A stretch of DNA of 64,000 nt from JBMOMT01 sp049324835 (GTDB lineage Bacteria; Chloroflexota; Anaerolineae; CAYNKW01): contig JBMOMT010000032.1 of NCBI GenBank assembly GCA_049324835.1, forward strand, positions 1-64,000. The letters run 5' to 3'. The position numbers and the translations under genes were made by a program. Numbering within the stretch: the stretch's first letter is position 1; each line of letters starts with the position of its first letter. Positions 48,714-55,402 of the stretch are shown here, one piece after another. Below the pieces are notes generated by a model. That model searched no databases. It saw nothing but the letters and a program-made list of their open reading frames with translations, and was not told the DNA's origin.

Positions 48714-49799
48714 GTGCCGTTCATAAAAGCGCACCGCATCGACAAGAGTTTCGAGGGTAAACCGGTCTTGCAGGGCGTCAGTTTTGCCGCGGAAAAAGGC
48801 GATATCCTGTGCCTATTGGGGCCTAGCGGCTGCGGCAAAACCACGTTGTTACGCATCGTCGCCGGCCTGGAAACAGCCGACGCCGGCCAGGTGCTCTGTG
48901 AGGGACAGAACCAACAAGACGCGCCCGCCCATCGTCGCCGTTTTGGCCTGATGTTCCAGGACTATGCCCTGTTTCCCCACAAAGACGTGTTCGGCAACGT
49001 GGTTTTTGGCCTGCGGATGCAGGGCCTATCGGCGGAGGAAATGCAGGCGCGTGTGGCCCAAGTGCTGGCGCTGGTGGGGCTTTCCGGGTTCGAAAAACGC
49101 GACGTGCACGAGCTTTCCGGCGGCGAACAACAGCGGGTGGCCCTGGCCCGCAGCCTGGCCCCCAACCCCCGGCTGCTCATGCTCGACGAGCCTCTCGGCT
49201 CGCTGGATCGCGCCCTGCGCGAGCGGCTGATGAGTGAACTGCGGCGCATCCTCAAATCGGTGGGGGTGACGACCATTTATGTGACGCACGATCAACAGGA
49301 GGCCTTTGCCATCGCCGATCAGGTGCTGATTCTACTGGCCGGGCGCGCGGTGCAAAAAGGCACCCCGCAGCACATCTACCGCCAGCCGGCCAGCCCCTCT
49401 GTGGCGCGCTTTCTGGGCATGAGCAACCTGCTGCCGGGGACGATCCTGTCCGACCGGCCACACGTGATCATCCAGAGCGCGCTGGGGCCGCTCCAGATCG
49501 ATGGGCAAGAGCGGGTTACGCCCGCGGTCGCCACGCCGGTGACGGTGCTCATCCGCCCGGAGGCAGGCCAGATCGCCGGCGAGGCCGACCCACCTGGGGC
49601 GCCGAACGTGATCCAGGCGCAGGTGCAGGAACGCTCTTTTCGTGGCGATCACTGCCGCCTGACGGTGCGGCACGACAGCGCCGGTGAGCTGAACCTGACC
49701 CTCAGCGGGGGGCAAGATCTGCCCCCCTCAGGCATGCCCATCCACCTGAGGCTGCGCCCGGAGGCCATCACCTGGCTGGACGGCGAGCCTGACCCCTGA
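48714..49799 (+). CDS. thiQ: Thiamine ABC transporter ATPase (ThiQ-like) with TOBE domain
   Basis: This 361-aa ATPase has Walker A GPSGCGKT, Q-loop MFQDYALFPH, signature LSGGEQQRVALARSLA, Walker B LMLDEPLGSLD and switch VTHDQQEA. A C-terminal TOBE regulatory domain (about 265-355) follows, making it longer than E. coli ThiQ and similar to PotA/FbpC. The start is GTG 48714, three bases after the permease stop. It powers the ThiBP importer, and the riboswitch upstream controls the set. Confidence 0.93.
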   Translation: MPFIKAHRIDKSFEGKPVLQGVSFAAEKGDILCLLGPSGCGKTTLLRIVAGLETADAGQVLCEGQNQQDAPAHRRRFGLMFQDYALFPHKDVFGNVVFGLRMQGLSAEEMQARVAQVLALVGLSGFEKRDVHELSGGEQQRVALARSLAPNPRLLMLDEPLGSLDRALRERLMSELRRILKSVGVTTIYVTHDQQEAFAIADQVLILLAGRAVQKGTPQHIYRQPASPSVARFLGMSNLLPGTILSDRPHVIIQSALGPLQIDGQERVTPAVATPVTVLIRPEAGQIAGEADPPGAPNVIQAQVQERSFRGDHCRLTVRHDSAGELNLTLSGGQDLPPSGMPIHLRLRPEAITWLDGEPDP

Positions 49800-49826
49800 A
49801 CGGCATCGCAGCCACCGCCGCCGGCC

Positions 49827-50120
49827 TCACTCTCGTAGACGGCGTATCTCAAAAACGACCGGATTCCAGGCATCGGGGCAGGCGTGGGTGGAGACGTCCG
49901 GATCTTCCAGCCAGGGGAACACAGCTCCGTAGCGCATGGCGAACACTTTGGGCAGAAAACTATAGAGGGCATGGATACAAATCTTGCCCTGCACCGTCTG
50001 TCCGTCAAAAGTCACCACGTCGCCCACCTGATGGCCGGCGTTACAGTGGCCCTCTTGTTTGATCACTCTGGCTACGATTTTGAAACCGTCCCCCGCGCCG
50101 TGCGATTTTTCCGTCATCAT
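49827..50120 (-). CDS. TIGR04076-family small protein
   Basis: This 97-aa cytoplasmic protein starts FKIVARVIKQEGHCNAGHQVGD and has Cys/His residues in C-x3-H spacing and a later C-IHALYSFLPKVFAMRYGA. The KI-A-V-x3-G-x-C-x2-GH-x-GD pattern is that of TIGR04076, a family of unknown function. ATGATG at 50117-50120 follows a GGGAGAGG tract; the second ATG is as likely. It lies 18 bp after the exporter permease gene on the same strand and may be co-transcribed. Confidence 0.75.
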   Translation of the reverse strand: MMTEKSHGAGDGFKIVARVIKQEGHCNAGHQVGDVVTFDGQTVQGKICIHALYSFLPKVFAMRYGAVFPWLEDPDVSTHACPDAWNPVVFEIRRLRE

Positions 50121-50138
50121 CCTCTCCCTGTCGATCTC

Positions 50139-50921
50139 TCAACCCCGTATGATCACCAGATTGCCCGATTCGTAGCGCCGCAGGCCCAGCCTGAAAACGC
50201 CCCACGCCGCCAGCGCGATGATCGCCGTAAAAGCCAACAAGGCGGCCAATCGCCCCCAATGGAACGCGCTCAACAGGGCCGCCGGCAAAGAGCCCACCAG
50301 AGCCGCCGGGATGAGGGTATAGAGCACCCACCGGACTGTGCCCGGAAAGATTTCAGCCGGGTAGAGGCTAAACGTCAGCACCGCGTTGATGGCCTGGCCT
50401 GCCAGGCTATCGGCGTTGCCCAGCCAAAAGGCCAGCGACCCCACCAGCACGCTGAACGATACGAAAATCAGAGCGGCGATCAGACCCAGCAACAAAAACA
50501 ACGGCAAGCTGGTCCAGCGTTCCGGCGCGGCGACGAGAAAGACCAACAGGCCGAAAAACACATCGCCCCAGGCGGGCAGCGACATGCGCGAGACCAACAG
50601 ATGTGTCAACGGCTCGGCGGGCAGAGCCAGGTAATAATCCAGCTCGCCCCGGACGACGATACGCGCCACCTGGAAGGCATTGCCGCACACCACCGTAGCC
50701 AGACCAAAACCAAAGGCCACCACGCCATAGAGGATCATCACCTGCGTCAGGTTCCAGCCACGCAGCGACGGCAATTGGTCAAAGAGCACCCACCAGAAAA
50801 AGAGCAGCATGGCGTCGTTGAGGATCATGCCGAACACCTGCAACAAAAACGCGCCACGGTAAGCCATGGCCGACATCAAATTGTGCCGCAGGTAACCCAA
50901 CGCCAGCCGCGCCGTCTTCAT
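50139..50921 (-). CDS. ABC-2 type exporter permease, second subunit
   Basis: This 260-aa protein has six predicted helices, including MLLFFWWVLFDQL and a GELDYYLALPAEPLTHLL loop typical of the COG3694-type ABC-2 permeases. It pairs with the 50923-51750 subunit and the ATPase at 51747-52742. ATG 50921 is preceded by GGGGGGTGAT; an ATG four codons earlier lies inside the upstream gene. It is probably an exporter of unknown substrate; this three-gene arrangement is frequent in Gram-positive and Chloroflexota genomes. Confidence 0.88.
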   Translation of the reverse strand: MKTARLALGYLRHNLMSAMAYRGAFLLQVFGMILNDAMLLFFWWVLFDQLPSLRGWNLTQVMILYGVVAFGFGLATVVCGNAFQVARIVVRGELDYYLALPAEPLTHLLVSRMSLPAWGDVFFGLLVFLVAAPERWTSLPLFLLLGLIAALIFVSFSVLVGSLAFWLGNADSLAGQAINAVLTFSLYPAEIFPGTVRWVLYTLIPAALVGSLPAALLSAFHWGRLAALLAFTAIIALAAWGVFRLGLRRYESGNLVIIRG

Positions 50922-50922
50922 A

Positions 50923-51750
50923 TCACCCCCCATGCACCACCAGCCGCCGCTGCGCCAGTCGCCAGACCAGCGTCACCAACCCGGCAGCGACTGCAACATA
51001 GATCACCTGGCCCAGCAGCGCGCGCCGCAAAAAAAGCGGCTCTACCGCCACAAAAACGCGCGCCGGCACATAGGTGATGAATTGAAACGGCAGCCAGGCG
51101 GCGATACGCTGCAAAGCCTGCGGGAACATCTCGAGCGGCAGAAACAGACCACCCACGGTGAACAGCAGCTTTTGATAGATCCAGAAAACCGGCATGACCT
51201 CTTCCAGCCAAAAAGCCAACAAACCGATGAGCACCGCCACCAGAGCATCCAGCAGCAACGCCAGCGCCGCTGTGACCAGAAAAGCCGCCAGCCCAGGCAG
51301 GCTGCCCACCGCCCTGGCCCCACCCAGGAAGGGCAAACGACCCATCCCCAACGTCACCACCGTCGAGGCCGTGATCAGGTTGAGCAGGAAACGTGGCAGC
51401 GAGTTGCCCAACGAGCTGGCTACCTGGAACAGTGGATACCCCGTGGGGCGGGCCAGCATGTAGGCCACGTCGCCGGATCTCACCGCCTCGGCAATGTCGA
51501 CGAAAATGCGCGACGAGGAGAGGGTGATCGTCTCGGTCATAGCCAGGTACCAGACCATATCGACCAGCCTGAAGCCTTGCAGGTCGCTCCGACCACTGAC
51601 GCTGTAGGCCGTGGACCAGAGAGCCATGAAAACACCCATAAAGAGCACCATCTGGATCGAGCGCGCCGCCATTTCGGTCCGGTAAACCCACTGCTGGCGC
51701 GCCGAGGCCCAGAGCACAAAACCATAACGCGCTGCCGCCGCGGCCCTCAC
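50923..51750 (-). CDS. ABC-2 type exporter permease, first subunit
   Basis: This 275-aa protein has about six helices and the loop RSGDVAYMLARPTGYPLFQ, which matches the COG4587-type ABC-2 permease that accompanies COG3694 and COG4586 partners. The start is GTG 51750, overlapping the ATPase stop (GTGA), with GGAGGGGG upstream. It forms a heteromeric channel with the following subunit, and the energy comes from the adjacent ATPase. The substrate is unknown. Confidence 0.88.
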   Translation of the reverse strand: MRAAAAARYGFVLWASARQQWVYRTEMAARSIQMVLFMGVFMALWSTAYSVSGRSDLQGFRLVDMVWYLAMTETITLSSSRIFVDIAEAVRSGDVAYMLARPTGYPLFQVASSLGNSLPRFLLNLITASTVVTLGMGRLPFLGGARAVGSLPGLAAFLVTAALALLLDALVAVLIGLLAFWLEEVMPVFWIYQKLLFTVGGLFLPLEMFPQALQRIAAWLPFQFITYVPARVFVAVEPLFLRRALLGQVIYVAVAAGLVTLVWRLAQRRLVVHGG

Positions 51751-52742
51751 TCCACCCCCTCCGCCTGCCCGATGTCATAGATGCGCGCGATGATCTCTTC
51801 CATGGGCGGGTTGTCCACGTTGATGTCGGCCACAGCATAGCGGTTCAGAATCCGCCCCACCACCTCCTCGATAGGCGCGGCAGCCGTATCCACCTGGAGC
51901 TTGACGCCATAACCCTTGTGCTTGAGCACCGTCACGCCCGGCGCATCGAACCCCTGCCAGGGCTCGGCCAGTTTGAGTGAGACCGTTTTGCTGTGGATGT
52001 AATCCCGTTTGAGCGTGGAAACCCGCCCGTCATAGATCACCTCACCGTGGTTGATGACCATCGCCCGTTTGCACAGCACCTCCACGTCGCCGGCATCGTG
52101 GGAGGTGAGGAAAATCGTCACACCCTCCTGCTGATTCAACTCCAGGATCAGATCTCGGATGCGCTGTTTGACCACCACATCCAGGCCGATGGTCGGCTCG
52201 TCCAGAAACAGGATGCGGGGCCGATGCAGCAACGAGGCCGCGATCTCGCAGCGCATACGCTCGCCCAACGAGAGTTTTCGCACCGGCGATTCCAGATATT
52301 CACCGATCTCGAACAGATCCACCAGATAGGCCAACCGCTGCCGGTAGGCTGTGGGATGCAGCTCATAGATGCGGCTCAGCAGGTCAAAAGAATCCTGAGG
52401 CGGCAGGTGATACCACAACTGCGACTTTTGCCCAAACACCGTGCCGATCTCGTAGGCCAGGGTCTGCCGCTCCTGCCACGGCGTCCGACCCAATACCCGC
52501 GCCTGGCCAGAGGTAGGGTGCAGGATGCCCACCAGCATCTTGATGGTGGTGCTCTTGCCCGCGCCGTTAGGCCCGATAAAAGCCAGGCGCTCGCCCTCCT
52601 CCACAGCAAAGGTGATGCCCTTGACCGCCGGCACCTCGCGGTAGACGGGGCGCAAGAGGCCGCGCACGCTGCCGCGCAACCCCGGCTGTTTTTCCCGGCT
52701 GACAAAGGTCTTGGTCAGTCGATCCAGTTCGATGGCGGCCAA
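51747..52742 (-). CDS. ABC-2 exporter ATPase
   Basis: This 331-aa ATPase has Walker A GPNGAGKST, Q-loop VFGQKSQLWYHLPP, signature LSLGERMRCEIAASLLHRP, Walker B ILFLDEPTIGLD and switch TSHDAGD. The signature LSLGER (instead of LSGGQ) and QKSQLWW-like Q-loop are typical of the COG4586 exporter group. A C-terminal accessory domain (about 245-325) follows. The start is placed at TTG 52742 because GGGAGG lies just upstream and the family N-terminus begins here; the upstream open frame is non-homologous. Confidence 0.92.
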   Translation of the reverse strand: MAAIELDRLTKTFVSREKQPGLRGSVRGLLRPVYREVPAVKGITFAVEEGERLAFIGPNGAGKSTTIKMLVGILHPTSGQARVLGRTPWQERQTLAYEIGTVFGQKSQLWYHLPPQDSFDLLSRIYELHPTAYRQRLAYLVDLFEIGEYLESPVRKLSLGERMRCEIAASLLHRPRILFLDEPTIGLDVVVKQRIRDLILELNQQEGVTIFLTSHDAGDVEVLCKRAMVINHGEVIYDGRVSTLKRDYIHSKTVSLKLAEPWQGFDAPGVTVLKHKGYGVKLQVDTAAAPIEEVVGRILNRYAVADINVDNPPMEEIIARIYDIGQAEGVE

Positions 52743-52767
52743 GTTTCCCTCCCGGTTCCATGCCGGC

Positions 52768-54021
52768 TCAAAGAGCAGCCAGCAGCCTGGGGCCCAAAGC
52801 CGCCGGCTGGCTGCGCTCGATGACCAGTTCTCGCGCCTCGTGAAAGGCCAGAAAATCGTGCATGGCGGCGGCCATACCTTGCACCAGCGGCTCGTCCGGC
52901 TCAACACCCGGCTCCAGGTAGAGCGCCTTGAGGCGCAGGACGCCATCGCGACGCTCCAGCTTGGGATCGAACCGGCCCACCAACCGGTCGCGGTGCAAGA
53001 TGGGCAGGCAAAAATAGCCCCATTCACGCTGCGCCGCCGGCTTGTAGGCCTCCAGCAACTGCCGAAAGCCCCACAACTGCTCATCCCGGCCCTGCGGCCA
53101 GAAAAGATTATCAAAGGGACTGAGAAAGGTGGTGCGCCCGGCCGCCAGCGCCCCATCGGCGGCCTGCTGCAACAGCGGCAGGCTCTCGCGATGCACCATC
53201 AGCGTTTGTATGTCGCCATCGCTCAACCTGGCGCCCACCTGGACGAGCACCCCCTCTGCGATCAACGCCTCGACGGCCGCCCTGGCCTCGCCGCGCTGCA
53301 CCTCGTGGCTGAAATCGGCAGCCTGATTGGGCGCGCAGACGCCAAAAACACGCGCCGCAGAAATCAGCAGGTGACGCACCATCTCGGCGCGCGTCGGCTC
53401 GACCGTGTCCACCCAGTCTGGCAGCACCCGCTCGCGCAGATCGTAAAGCCGCTGGAAATTGACCCGGCCGGCGATCATCAGATCCCCCCAGGCAAACCGA
53501 TACTCCAGGGCCGTCTTGGCCGGTTTCCAGTCCCACCAACTGTTGCGCTTGGGGCCCTGATACTCGAAATCGGCGGCGCGCAGAGCCCCCTCTTGCCGGA
53601 TGCGCGCCACGACATGGGCCAGCATGTCGGCCATGCCGGGCTGCGATAGTCGCTGCTGGCTCCACCTGGAAGGCTGTTCCCGGCTGCGGCGCATGCGTGG
53701 CAGTTGGTAGCGGTATTCGGTCAACGGGATGATACACGCCGCGTGCAGCCAGCCCTCGAACAGGCGACGCGGTTCGTGGTAAACCAGGCCATCCAGAACG
53801 GCGGGGTCATAACTACCCAGACGGCTCCACAGCGCCAGGTACTGGCTGCGCCGCACCATCTGTAACGTGTCGATCTGCACACAGCCCATCCGTTCGAGCG
53901 TGTCATAGATGGCGGCCGCCGTGGGGGGCGATTCGGTTCCGTTGGCCGTCGTCAGACCCTGGGCGTACAACGCCAGGGCGCGCACGGCCGATAGTGGGTA
54001 GATTGGTCTGGTTTGGGCCAC
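52768..54021 (-). CDS. YcaQ/AlkX-type winged-helix DNA glycosylase (HTH_42)
   Basis: This 417-aa protein belongs to the HTH_42 superfamily. Its N-terminal region has GCVQIDTLQMVRRSQYLALWSRLG, in which Q-I-D fits the catalytic Q-phi-D motif of AlkX/YcaQ (AlkZ has Q-phi-Q). C-terminal signatures are LSPFDNLFW and a terminal GMAAAMHDFLAFH helix. Characterised members excise bulky N7-alkylpurines and unhook interstrand crosslinks, sometimes giving self-resistance in producers of DNA-alkylating agents. GTG 54021 has GGAGG five bases upstream. It is flanked by an ABC exporter and an MFS transporter, a resistance-like setting. Confidence 0.88.
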   Translation of the reverse strand: MAQTRPIYPLSAVRALALYAQGLTTANGTESPPTAAAIYDTLERMGCVQIDTLQMVRRSQYLALWSRLGSYDPAVLDGLVYHEPRRLFEGWLHAACIIPLTEYRYQLPRMRRSREQPSRWSQQRLSQPGMADMLAHVVARIRQEGALRAADFEYQGPKRNSWWDWKPAKTALEYRFAWGDLMIAGRVNFQRLYDLRERVLPDWVDTVEPTRAEMVRHLLISAARVFGVCAPNQAADFSHEVQRGEARAAVEALIAEGVLVQVGARLSDGDIQTLMVHRESLPLLQQAADGALAAGRTTFLSPFDNLFWPQGRDEQLWGFRQLLEAYKPAAQREWGYFCLPILHRDRLVGRFDPKLERRDGVLRLKALYLEPGVEPDEPLVQGMAAAMHDFLAFHEARELVIERSQPAALGPRLLAAL

Positions 54022-54039
54022 GACATCCTCCGAGAGAAA

Positions 54040-55230
54040 TCAGGCGCGACGCTCGACGACCAGCCAGCGAGCCACCAGCAGGCCGATCGCCAGGCAGGCA
54101 AAGGCCGTCAGGCCAAACATGGTCTGAATGCCCAGCGCTTGGGCCAGCAAACCACTGAGCCACGGCCCACTGAACATGCCGGCGGCATAGACCGCCTGGT
54201 GCAGACCCATGGCCGTGGTGCGCTCCGCATCGGCCACAAAGCGGATGCTCAGTCCCATCAGCACCGGATAGACCACGCCAGAGGCCAGTCCGATGAGAAA
54301 CTGAGCGGCGAACAACAGCGGCAGCGAAGAAGCCAGGGCCACGCCGCCGATGCCCAGAGCCAGCAGCACAAAACTCACATCGACCAGCCGCCGCGCGCCG
54401 AGGCGATGAACCGCCGCCATCGCGGCCAGGTTGCCCAGCGTCGAAAGGCCGATGTGCAGGCTGACCAGAAAACTCTTGACGACATCGGTTGCGCCCAGGT
54501 CTTGCGCCAGGATGGGCAAAAAGCCATAGGACACGGCATAGTTGGCGTGCATGTTCACCGCGCTCAACAGAGCCGGCAGCAACACATCGCGCCGGGTGAT
54601 CAGGCGGCCAATGCCGCCCCACGAGGGCTGGCATGCGGCAGTCTGTCTCTCCGAAGCGGGCAAAAGGACGAGGATGGCCACCACAGCGGCGCCGGCGGCT
54701 AAAAAGAAGGCCAGCGGATAACCGCCCAGATCGTTGAGTGAACCGGTGATGCCGGTGGCCAGCACACGGCCCACCGAGCCGATAAAAGTGAGCAATGCAC
54801 TGGCCCGCACGGCTTCTTCGGGCGGAAAAAGCGTGCTGAACACAGCCACCAGCGGCACCCAGGTGGCCGCCGCCAGCCCGGTGACAGCCCGCCCCAGGAT
54901 CAGGTCATTCACCGTGTCTGCCGAGCCCATGAGCCACGCGCCCAGGCCGACCAGCACAAAGCCGGCCACGATGAACGGTTTACGCCGGCCCAGCCAGTCG
55001 GCGGCGATGCCCAGCGGCAGACGGACGATGGCCTGCCACAGGCCGTACATCGACAGCACCACACCCACCAGCGCCAGGTCGTCGCTTTTGCTGCGGATAT
55101 AGGTGGGCAGCGTGGGCACGTACAAATAGAGGGCGATCCAATAGATCAAGACCGCCACGCCGTACAGGGCAACGGTCAATCGACGCCGATGGGCATGATC
55201 TGTGGACAGAGGCATGGTCGAATGGGCCAC
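54040..55230 (-). CDS. MFS transporter (drug/sugar efflux type)
   Basis: This 396-aa protein has twelve predicted helices in two halves. The MFS motif-A-like loop reads LGIAADWLGRRKPF (about residues 80-93), and a GRAVTGLAAATWVPL segment corresponds to the helix 4 signature. It is likely a proton-coupled exporter of the DHA1 type; the substrate is unknown. GTG 55230 (GGGGGA upstream) is preferred; ATG 55215 five codons in is the alternative. It lies 18 bp upstream of the glycosylase gene on the same strand. Confidence 0.85.
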   Translation of the reverse strand: MAHSTMPLSTDHAHRRRLTVALYGVAVLIYWIALYLYVPTLPTYIRSKSDDLALVGVVLSMYGLWQAIVRLPLGIAADWLGRRKPFIVAGFVLVGLGAWLMGSADTVNDLILGRAVTGLAAATWVPLVAVFSTLFPPEEAVRASALLTFIGSVGRVLATGITGSLNDLGGYPLAFFLAAGAAVVAILVLLPASERQTAACQPSWGGIGRLITRRDVLLPALLSAVNMHANYAVSYGFLPILAQDLGATDVVKSFLVSLHIGLSTLGNLAAMAAVHRLGARRLVDVSFVLLALGIGGVALASSLPLLFAAQFLIGLASGVVYPVLMGLSIRFVADAERTTAMGLHQAVYAAGMFSGPWLSGLLAQALGIQTMFGLTAFACLAIGLLVARWLVVERRA

Positions 55231-55250
55231 GTTGTTTCCCCCAATGCAAA

Positions 55251-55295
55251 GACCGATCAGGTCGGGTTGAACAGCGCACCACGCTCTGATCGGTC
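55251..55295. promoter_or_regulatory. Inverted repeat upstream of the MFS gene
   Basis: GACCGATCAG (55251-55260) and CTGATCGGTC (55286-55295) are perfect inverted 10-mers 25 bases apart, centred about 43 bases before the MFS start. They could be an operator pair or an RNA hairpin in the leader. Confidence 0.4.
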
Positions 55296-55332
55296 CGTTC
55301 ACGCTGCAACTGGTCATTATCCCCTGCTCGCC

Positions 55333-55356
55333 TGGCTGACAGGTACACGTCAGCCA
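55333..55356. terminator. Small hairpin between the MFS and VWA genes
   Basis: TGGCTGAC and GTCAGCCA form an 8-bp perfect stem with an 8-base loop. It lies 47 bases beyond the VWA gene stop. On the minus strand no T run follows, so its role is uncertain. Confidence 0.35.
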
Positions 55357-55402
55357 ACGAGGCACAAGTATAACATGGTTGCCGCTTGCGAGCAAGCAAG
55401 GT

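Noticed and set aside
49884..51780. Two long plus-strand frames opposite the ABC-2 permeases
   Set aside because: Gln/His/Arg-rich antisense frames; the minus strand carries overlapping start/stop pairs and family motifs.
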